A stretch of DNA of 37,709 nucleotides. It comes from an uncultured Prevotellaceae bacterium (lineage in GTDB: Bacteria > Bacteroidota > Bacteroidia > Bacteroidales > Muribaculaceae). The position numbers and the translations under genes are program-made. The stretch spans positions 1-37,709 of the forward strand of contig CALGGO010000100.1 in NCBI GenBank assembly GCA_937916085.1. Direction: 5' to 3'. The notes under the pieces are model-generated. The model was not told the origin of the DNA and ran no database searches. It was given only the letters and a program-made list of their open reading frames with translations. Below, piece by piece: positions 32,472 through 37,709 of this stretch (position 1 is the stretch's first letter; the number at the start of each line of letters is the position of its first letter).

Positions 32472-33191
32472 ATGAACAAAGAAAAAGCCCATAGAACACG
32501 CACACGAATATTAGCCATTTTATCAGTAATGGTGGTGGCGCTACTCGTGGTTCTATGCTATGCCATACCCCTTGGGCAAGACGACTCGCGCAAAACTGGC
32601 ACGCCACAACGTGTAAAGGTGAGAGGTAGCAGTGCGGGGCTAAACACGTTGTATCGCTTCAAAGACGTGAACGATACCCAGCTTGTTGCCGCACAGCAGT
32701 TTGGCATCGTGCCGCTGTGCTCCCGCGACGGCGTTGACAGCATCGCCTCACAGTTGATAAAGATTGAGTCGTCGCACGCCTTCAGGGTCGATAGCCTCAC
32801 CCACTCGGTGCCCTATCTCACGCCTAGCGCCAGCGAACTGCTCGACATCATCGCTGCCAATTTCCAGACGAAGCTGCAAGAGCATGGCTTTGCGCAATAC
32901 CAGTTTATCGTCACCTCGCTGCTGCGCACCAGCGACGACGTGCGACGGCTGCGCCGCGTGAACCGCAACGCTGTCAAGAACAGCTGCCACATGTATGGCA
33001 CCACGTTCGACATCGCCTACAACTGCTTCGAGAAGATTGACAGTATGCCCGACTTCACTGGCAACGATGCCAGCCACAAAGTGCTCATCAACACTCTGGG
33101 CGAGACTCTCAAAGAGCTGCGCGACGAGGGCCGCTGCTATGTGAAATTTGAGCGGGGACAGCCCTGCTATCACATCACTACCCGACAATAA
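32472..33191 (+). CDS. DUF5715-family membrane-anchored protein, M15-peptidase-like
   Basis: 239 residues from ATG 32472. One N-terminal membrane anchor (about 15-37, ILSVMVVALLVVLCYAIPLG). The body has FKDVNDTQLVAAQQFGIVPL, LIKIESSHAFRVDSLTHSVP, YLTPSASELLDIIAANFQ and FIVTSLLRTSDDVRRLRRVN, then SCHMYGTTFDIAY. The S-x-x-R ... HxxGxxxD order recalls zinc D-Ala-D-Ala carboxypeptidases (M15/VanY-like) with His and Asp as metal ligands, and a possible third His near the C-terminus (PCYHIT). A peptidoglycan role in the periplasm is therefore a reasonable guess, not shown. It reads divergently from pyrE. Confidence 0.72.
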   Translation: MNKEKAHRTRTRILAILSVMVVALLVVLCYAIPLGQDDSRKTGTPQRVKVRGSSAGLNTLYRFKDVNDTQLVAAQQFGIVPLCSRDGVDSIASQLIKIESSHAFRVDSLTHSVPYLTPSASELLDIIAANFQTKLQEHGFAQYQFIVTSLLRTSDDVRRLRRVNRNAVKNSCHMYGTTFDIAYNCFEKIDSMPDFTGNDASHKVLINTLGETLKELRDEGRCYVKFERGQPCYHITTRQ

Positions 33192-33204
33192 TCATTTAAT
33201 TCAA

Positions 33205-33262
33205 GTTTATAACTCGTTATAAACTTGAAGTTTAGAGGTTAGAGTTTAGTGTTTAGAGAGAA
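33205..33262. repeat. TTTAGAGGTTAGAGTTTAGTG repeat block, copy 2
   Basis: The words TAAACTTGAAGTTTAGAGGT and TTAGAGTTTAGTGTTTAGAG recur from 20531-20640 in other order and orientation. It is AT-rich, non-coding and directly precedes the aquaporin gene. Confidence 0.55.
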
Positions 33263-33318
33263 TTTTACAAGACTTGAACAATTCAACCATATTACTAACT
33301 TTTAAAATCATTTTTTAC

Positions 33319-34029
33319 ATGAAAAAGTATTTAGCCGAAATGGTGGGCACTATGGTGCTCGTGTTAATGGGCTGCGGCGTTGCCGTGAGCCTTGGTTGTG
33401 ACCCAGTTAGCAATATCCCCGCCGTGGTTGGCACAGCCTGCGCCTTTGGTCTGGCGGTAGTTGCTATGGCCTATACCATTGGTGGCATCAGCGGTTGCCA
33501 CATCAATCCTGCCATCACCCTGGGATGCCTCATCGCAAAGCGCATCAGCGCAAAAGACGCTTGCATGTACATTATTTTCCAAGTGATTGGCGCCTTCATT
33601 GGCTCAGCAATCCTGTACTTGCTCACCACCAACAGCGGTCTTGAAGGCACTGGTGCCAACGCTCTGCAACAAGGTGTGGAGGTAACTGGTGGCCTCATCG
33701 CCGAGATTGTGTTCACTTGCGTATTTGTTCTCGTAGTGCTTGGTGCCACTGCCAAGACTAATGGCGCCACCAACAACTTCGCCGGCCTCGCCATCGGTCT
33801 GTCGCTCGTGCTCGTGCACCTGGTGTGCATCCGCTACACTGGCACCTCGGTGAACCCAGCCCGCTCTATCGCTCCCGCTATCTTTGAGGGCGGTGACGCT
33901 CTGAACCAGCTCTGGATATTCATCGTTGGTCCATTCGTTGGTGCCGCTCTGGCAGCTGTCATCTGGATGGTGATCGACCCCATCTGCTGCTGCAAGTGCA
34001 AGAAAGAGAAAGAGGAGAAAGAGGACTAA
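33319..34029 (+). CDS. aqpZ: Aquaporin (MIP family)
   Basis: 236 residues from ATG 33319 (MKKYLAEMVGTMVLVLMGCG); the longer frame from 33274 adds an unlikely polar stretch. Both NPA boxes are present, GCHINPAITLG and GTSVNPARSIAPA, with six membrane spans recognisable around them. The Arg after the second NPA (NPARS) is the usual selectivity-filter Arg, favouring a water channel (AqpZ-type) over a glycerol facilitator. The C-terminus is unusual: DPICCCKCKKEKEEKED, four Cys followed by a charged tail on the cytoplasmic side. An intrinsic terminator ends the gene. Confidence 0.88.
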   Translation: MKKYLAEMVGTMVLVLMGCGVAVSLGCDPVSNIPAVVGTACAFGLAVVAMAYTIGGISGCHINPAITLGCLIAKRISAKDACMYIIFQVIGAFIGSAILYLLTTNSGLEGTGANALQQGVEVTGGLIAEIVFTCVFVLVVLGATAKTNGATNNFAGLAIGLSLVLVHLVCIRYTGTSVNPARSIAPAIFEGGDALNQLWIFIVGPFVGAALAAVIWMVIDPICCCKCKKEKEEKED

Positions 34030-34047
34030 TCATTAATTCCCCTAAAA

Positions 34048-34080
34048 AATCCCTCGCAGCAACATGCGGGGGATTTTTTT
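34048..34080 (+). terminator. Intrinsic terminator after the aquaporin gene
   Basis: AATCCCTCGCA (34048-34058) pairs with TGCGGGGGATT (34065-34075), with one G-T pair, a 6-base loop and seven T following. A textbook terminator. Confidence 0.85.
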
Positions 34081-34156
34081 GATAAATCAGGCGGCGTTTC
34101 GGAAAAATGCGATTAAGCGAGTCAAAGCTTGAGCTTGCTCTATACTTTGCGAGCGT

Positions 34157-34177
34157 GAGCATTTTATTTAAATGCTC
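34157..34177. repeat. Small palindrome just upstream of a promoter
   Basis: GAGCATTT (34157-34164), five bases, AAATGCTC (34170-34177) ends 7 bases before the -33 box at 34185. Operator or random palindrome; not decided. Confidence 0.35.
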
Positions 34178-34184
34178 AAATAAA

Positions 34185-34217
34185 TTTGGCATTTCACTCA
34201 ACTTGCACTAATTTTGC
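34185..34217 (+). promoter_or_regulatory. Promoter of the small lipoprotein gene
   Basis: TTTG (34185-34188), 20 bases, TAATTTTGC (34209-34217) is a perfect consensus pair. It ends only 3 bases before ATG 34221, so the transcript would begin at the start codon or inside it. Confidence 0.8.
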
Positions 34218-34220
34218 AAC

Positions 34221-34613
34221 ATGAAAGTAAAAATCTTAATAACAATAACTCTTATTATTGCCGCCTTGATGTTATGGGGCTGCAACAATGAACAGAAACC
34301 TGCTCCCAAGCCCAAAGTGTCGAAACTTAAAGGCAAGGCCATAAAAGTGGCGACCGAGGCGGCAAAACGACTGGTAGAGACCGACCACACCGACACCCTG
34401 GCGATGCAGAACTGCATCCTCGAGGCCAAAGCGCTGGAGGCGGAATTCCAACTTGCCGACGACTCCATCGCCATCGTGAGCTTCAACAAGGCCTACAAGC
34501 AATACCTCGAAAAGAACGACCCCGAGCTTGCCAAGGAAATCTTTATCCAACGCCCAAAAGACCTTCCCGAGGGCGCAAAATGGGATGAGTTTGAAGAATT
34601 AGTAGAAGATTGA
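34221..34613 (+). CDS. Small lipoprotein, function unknown
   Basis: 130 residues. Lipoprotein signal MKVKILITITLIIAALMLWG with Cys21 (GCNNEQK). A Pro/Lys-rich linker (KPAPKPKVSKLKGK) precedes a helical domain (VATEAAKRLVETDHT, DTLAMQNCILEAKALEAEFQ, IAIVSFNKAYKQYLEK). One Cys occurs in the mature part. No family is recognised. The consensus promoter directly at the start suggests a leaderless message. The next gene, a polyprenyl synthase, starts 21 bases after the stop and may be co-transcribed. Confidence 0.72.
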   Translation: MKVKILITITLIIAALMLWGCNNEQKPAPKPKVSKLKGKAIKVATEAAKRLVETDHTDTLAMQNCILEAKALEAEFQLADDSIAIVSFNKAYKQYLEKNDPELAKEIFIQRPKDLPEGAKWDEFEELVED

Positions 34614-34634
34614 TAACCAGATAATTAAATAGCT

Positions 34635-35609
34635 ATGCATAACTACAATTTTTACCTCGACCTTGTAAACAAGGCTATCAATAACATAAACTATCCTAAG
34701 CAGCCGGCACATCTCTATGAGCCAATAGCTTACACTATGGGGTTGGGCGGCAAGCGAGTGAGACCCGTCCTCACCCTGATGACCTGCGAGGCGATGGGCG
34801 GTGACCTCAACAAAGCCATCAACGCCGCCCTCGGCATTGAGCTGTTCCACAACTTCACCCTTATCCACGACGACGTGATGGACAATGCCGACGTGCGTCG
34901 CGGCAAGCCCACCGTACACAAGCGCTGGGACCAGAACGTGGCGATCCTTAGCGGCGACACCATGCTGCAAATGGCGGCGCAAGCGATGACGCGCGTCGAT
35001 GCCGACATCGTGCAGCCCTTGATGGAACTCTTCAACGACACCGCCATCAAAGTGTATGAGGGCCAGCAGTATGACATGGACTATGAAACTCGCAACGACG
35101 TGACCGTTGAGGAATATATGAAGATGATTCGCCTTAAGACCTCGGTGCTCACCGGCTGCTCCTGCAAGGCTGGAGCTATCGTGGCGCGCGCCGATGAAGA
35201 GGATGCCGAGTCAATCTACAACATGGCGGTGAACCTCGGCCTCGCCTTCCAGCTGCAAGACGACTACCTCGACGTGTGGGGCGACCCCGCCACCTTCGGC
35301 AAGGAGATTGGCGGCGACATCGTGAACAACAAGAAGACTTTCCTGCTCATCAACGCCATCGACCACGCTGCCGGCAACGAAGCCAAGGAACTTCACCACT
35401 GGCTCACCGACAAATACGCTCCCAAGCAGGATAAAATCGAGGCGGTGACCGCACTCTACGAGAGTCTGGGACTCAAAGACCTGGCACGCAACGCCATCAT
35501 CAAATATTCTCACCAAGCCCTCGACCTGCTCCACGAGACCAAGATGAAATATGACGCCTACAAGCAATTTGAGGCAGTTATCGAAAGCCTAGTAAACCGA
35601 GACCGATAA
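34635..35609 (+). CDS. Polyprenyl diphosphate synthase
   Basis: 324 residues. The two aspartate-rich motifs, LIHDDVMDNADVRRG (FARM) and FQLQDDYLDVWGD (SARM), and the GGKRVRPVLTL substrate region are intact. This marks a trans-isoprenyl diphosphate synthase; the usual products are geranylgeranyl, farnesyl or longer chains, and the product length cannot be predicted reliably by eye. In Bacteroidales such enzymes supply menaquinone tails and undecaprenyl precursors. It may share a transcript with the lipoprotein gene upstream, since the gap is 21 bases. Repeats follow it. Confidence 0.9.
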   Translation: MHNYNFYLDLVNKAINNINYPKQPAHLYEPIAYTMGLGGKRVRPVLTLMTCEAMGGDLNKAINAALGIELFHNFTLIHDDVMDNADVRRGKPTVHKRWDQNVAILSGDTMLQMAAQAMTRVDADIVQPLMELFNDTAIKVYEGQQYDMDYETRNDVTVEEYMKMIRLKTSVLTGCSCKAGAIVARADEEDAESIYNMAVNLGLAFQLQDDYLDVWGDPATFGKEIGGDIVNNKKTFLLINAIDHAAGNEAKELHHWLTDKYAPKQDKIEAVTALYESLGLKDLARNAIIKYSHQALDLLHETKMKYDAYKQFEAVIESLVNRDR

Positions 35610-35734
35610 GTTCATAGTTTACAGTTCATAGTTCACAGTTTTTTCTAGACTTTCTAGAATGTCTAGATATTCTACTGGACGAGGCACGCCTCGTCCTAAC
35701 TTAACACTTAAAACTTAACGCTTTACACTTAAAG
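35610..35734. repeat. Cluster of short repeats and a perfect palindrome
   Basis: TCATAGTTTACAGTTCATAG words (35612-35640), CTAGA-rich words (35646-35670), then GGACGAGGC (35679-35687), two bases, GCCTCGTCC (35690-35698), a perfect 9-bp palindrome with no T-run, then ACTTAACACTTAAAACTTAA words (35699-35731). Non-coding; the mixture resembles intergenic repeats seen at 7446 and 11244. Confidence 0.65.
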
Positions 35735-36505
35735 ATGATTGACTCCCACAGTCACATATATTGCCGTGAGTTTAACGAGGACCGCGACCTAGCGATAGCT
35801 CGCGCTAAGGCTGCTGGCGTGCAGCACATTATCCTGCCCAACGAGAACTTGGAAAGCGTGCAATATGTGGTGGCAACGCGCGATGCCTATCCCGGCTACA
35901 TCTCTATCGCCTTAGGGCTTCACCCCGAGGATGTGGAAGAGGGCTATGAGCAGCAACTTGCCGCCATGCGACCCCTGCTTGATGAGCATAACCCAGTGGC
36001 TGTGGGGGAGATAGGCATCGACCTCTACTGGGACAAGACTTGGCGGGAACAGCAGATGGCGGCGCTCGACACGCAGCTGCACTGGTGCAAGGAGCTGGGA
36101 CTGCCATTCATCATGCACTGCCGCGACGCCCTCGACGAGATTTTGAGCGTGATGGACAACTTTGGCGAACCGTTGCCGCAGGGCGTGTTCCACAGCTTCA
36201 CCGGCACACCGCAGGAGGTGGAGGAAGTGAGAAAGCGTGGCGACTTCTACTTTGGCGTGAACGGCATCGTCACTTTCAAGAAGAGCGATGTCAAGGACAT
36301 TCTGCCGGTGGTGGGACTTGACCGACTGCTGCTCGAGACCGACTCGCCTTACCTCGCTCCAGTGCCGCACCGCGGCAAGCGCAACGAGAGCGCCTTTGTT
36401 CCTCATGTGTGCCACTTCATCGCCCAGCACCTCGGAATTAATGACGAAAAAATAGAAGCCGCCACCACGCGCAACGCCATATCGCTCTTTAAACTAAAAC
36501 TATAA
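35735..36505 (+). CDS. tatD: TatD-family metal-dependent DNase
   Basis: 256 residues. The metal ligands of the TatD family are present: SHSH in MIDSHSHIY near the N-terminus, the Glu of VGEIGID, His in FIMHCRDA, His in VFHSFTG, and Asp in LLETDSPYLAP. The loop RGKRNES and ALGLHPED motif are also typical. TatD enzymes are 3'-5' exonucleases or DNases and can act on DNA ends and damage. The assignment is strong; the exact substrate in this strain is not known. Start at ATG 35735. It ends 37 bases before the CotH gene. Confidence 0.93.
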   Translation: MIDSHSHIYCREFNEDRDLAIARAKAAGVQHIILPNENLESVQYVVATRDAYPGYISIALGLHPEDVEEGYEQQLAAMRPLLDEHNPVAVGEIGIDLYWDKTWREQQMAALDTQLHWCKELGLPFIMHCRDALDEILSVMDNFGEPLPQGVFHSFTGTPQEVEEVRKRGDFYFGVNGIVTFKKSDVKDILPVVGLDRLLLETDSPYLAPVPHRGKRNESAFVPHVCHFIAQHLGINDEKIEAATTRNAISLFKLKL

Positions 36506-36542
36506 TAACACCCCTGCCTCATCAGCTTGTTAGCTTAAAATC

Positions 36543-37709
36543 ATGAGAAACACACTAATAGCCTTTTTACTGCTGACACTGAGCGCATTCACCACCGCCC
36601 AGGCACTCAATATTCCCAAAGGCACGTTCTATTTCAACAACTCGCTCACGAAATATTCTATAGTGAAATTCGTCTTCGGCAGTTATTCCAATCCCGAGAG
36701 TTATGTGATGACGATGACCAACGAGGGCGACAACATCTGGAGCATCACCATCCCCGAGACAGTGACGGGAATGTACCGCTACTGTTTTGCCGAGACATCG
36801 CTCGCCGATGGTCTCTACAACGAGACCTTCCCAAACCTCAAGGACCGCATCAGCCACACCCTGGGAGAGAAACGCACTGCCACTTGCGAACTCGCCATCC
36901 CCGTGGGATGGGTGTTCACCCCCAACAGCGGCAACAACTGGGCGTCGGGGTCGTGGACAAATCCTAACGGAGCGAATTCCTACTCAGGCACCCTGCCGGT
37001 GATGTTCATCAACACCGACGGCGACGCACCCATCACCTCTAAGGAGGAGTATATTTATGCCGAGTTCTATATTGACAATATGGGCATCGAGGGCATTGCC
37101 AATGTGGGGTCAAAAGAAAACCCCGAGCTGATGCAGATAAGAGGTCGCGGCAACTACACCTGGACGGCATTTGACAAGAAACCCTATCGCCTGAAACTCG
37201 ACAACAAAATGCCTCTCTTGGGCATGAAGCGCAGCAAGCACTGGGCACTGATGGCCAACGCCGACGACAACCTGGCAGGCCTGCGCAACACCGTGGGCTA
37301 TGAGGTGAGCCGACGGCTTAGGCTGGAGTGGACTCCGTCGCAACAGCCCATCGAGGTAGTGCTAAATGGCGACTACATAGGACTTTACATGCTCACCGAG
37401 ACAATTCGCGTCGCCACCGACCGTGTGAACATCATCGAGCAGGCCGACTACGAGACCGATCGTTTCGGCATCACCGGCGGATGGCTCGTGGAAATCGACA
37501 ACTATGAGGATGAAGAACAGATACGCACCGTGGAAGGCAACGGCAAGAACATCTGGGCAACCTACAAGTCGCCCGAGCATCTCAGCGACGAGCAGCGCAC
37601 CTACCTCACCGGGTTCATCAACACCACCAATGCCGCCATCTATGTAACCGACAAAACCAACAATGGCTGGGAGAGGTATATCGATGTCGATGAGTTGGCG
37701 CGGTTCTAC
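36543..37709 (+). CDS. CotH-kinase family secreted protein, cut by window end
   Basis: 389 codons are visible and the frame is still open at the last base. The signal peptide MRNTLIAFLLLTLSAFTTAQ is clear. Residues about 20-165 form an N-terminal beta-rich module. The CotH core starts near residue 170: IRGRGNYTWTAFDKKPYRLK, LLGMKRSKHWALMANADDN, LRNTVGYEVSRRLRLEWTP, then VVLNGDYIGLYMLTETIRVA and GGWLVEIDNYEDEEQI. CotH proteins are atypical kinases first studied on spore coats; in Bacteroidota they appear as secreted proteins, often with T9SS tails, with unknown substrates. The later catalytic residues and the C-terminus lie outside the window. Confidence 0.88.
   Translation, partial: MRNTLIAFLLLTLSAFTTAQALNIPKGTFYFNNSLTKYSIVKFVFGSYSNPESYVMTMTNEGDNIWSITIPETVTGMYRYCFAETSLADGLYNETFPNLKDRISHTLGEKRTATCELAIPVGWVFTPNSGNNWASGSWTNPNGANSYSGTLPVMFINTDGDAPITSKEEYIYAEFYIDNMGIEGIANVGSKENPELMQIRGRGNYTWTAFDKKPYRLKLDNKMPLLGMKRSKHWALMANADDNLAGLRNTVGYEVSRRLRLEWTPSQQPIEVVLNGDYIGLYMLTETIRVATDRVNIIEQADYETDRFGITGGWLVEIDNYEDEEQIRTVEGNGKNIWATYKSPEHLSDEQRTYLTGFINTTNAAIYVTDKTNNGWERYIDVDELARFY

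Noticed and set aside
1..37709. tRNA or rRNA genes
   Set aside because: No cloverleaf with a GTTCGANTC-type T-loop and acceptor stem, and no rRNA-like stretch, was found by eye; a tRNA search program would settle it.

Overview
The window reads as chromosome of a gut-type Bacteroidales bacterium (Bacteroidota); Prevotellaceae or Muribaculaceae would fit, but the genus cannot be settled by eye. The basis is: promoters of the Bacteroidota form TTTG-N20-TAnnTTTGC with no Shine-Dalgarno boxes; secreted proteins ending in type IX secretion (T9SS)-like tails; lipoproteins with CGDD after the lipobox; BspA-like leucine-rich repeats, FISUMP-type and CotH domains; and Bacteroidales insertion sequences.

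Layout. 1-319: tail of an IS4-superfamily transposase. 358-11225: a block of large secreted proteins. Two adjacent genes carry cohesin-like modules (the first also a C-terminal dockerin). After a small basic protein and a metallophosphoesterase on the minus strand come three tandem BspA-like leucine-rich-repeat paralogues, two of which combine dockerin, cohesin-like and T9SS-tail modules. 11312-16227: housekeeping genes trmB, an Mrp/ApbC ATPase, an M48 lipoprotein peptidase, an alpha/beta hydrolase and miaA. 16592-20479: two AAA ATPases around recX and a ComF-family gene. 20826-21335: a promoter, a probable structured RNA and an intrinsic terminator, split by a foldback transposable element. 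21393-23355: two LysM envelope proteins. 23597-27266: four lipoproteins whose signal peptides are near-identical while their mature domains differ, interrupted by a transposase fragment; the last carries an in-frame stop. 28083-29436: a complete IS5-family element. 29451-30587: a secreted protein left directly behind that element. 30588-31233: a decayed recX-comF fusion remnant and large intergenic repeats. 31234-37709: an SRPBCC-fold protein, pyrE, a DUF5715 protein, an aquaporin, a small lipoprotein, a polyprenyl synthase, a TatD nuclease and the start of a CotH protein.

The less ordinary content is mobile and repetitive. (1) Two foldback MITE-like elements have ends matching the resident IS5-family element. 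One sits inside a stop codon and preserves it; the other sits inside the probable RNA gene. (2) A 173-bp leader plus signal-peptide cassette is identical in front of two lipoprotein genes with unrelated mature parts, and is recognisable in a third and, for the signal-peptide part, a fourth. (3) A roughly 190-bp intergenic block with a perfect 15-bp hairpin occurs twice, about 3.6 kb apart, bracketing the IS. (4) A degenerate recX/comF fusion scar lies 12 kb from the intact pair. (5) Several promoters put their -7 box only 4-7 bases before the start codon, which suggests leaderless mRNAs.

All functional names come from reading translated sequence and motifs; no database search was run.
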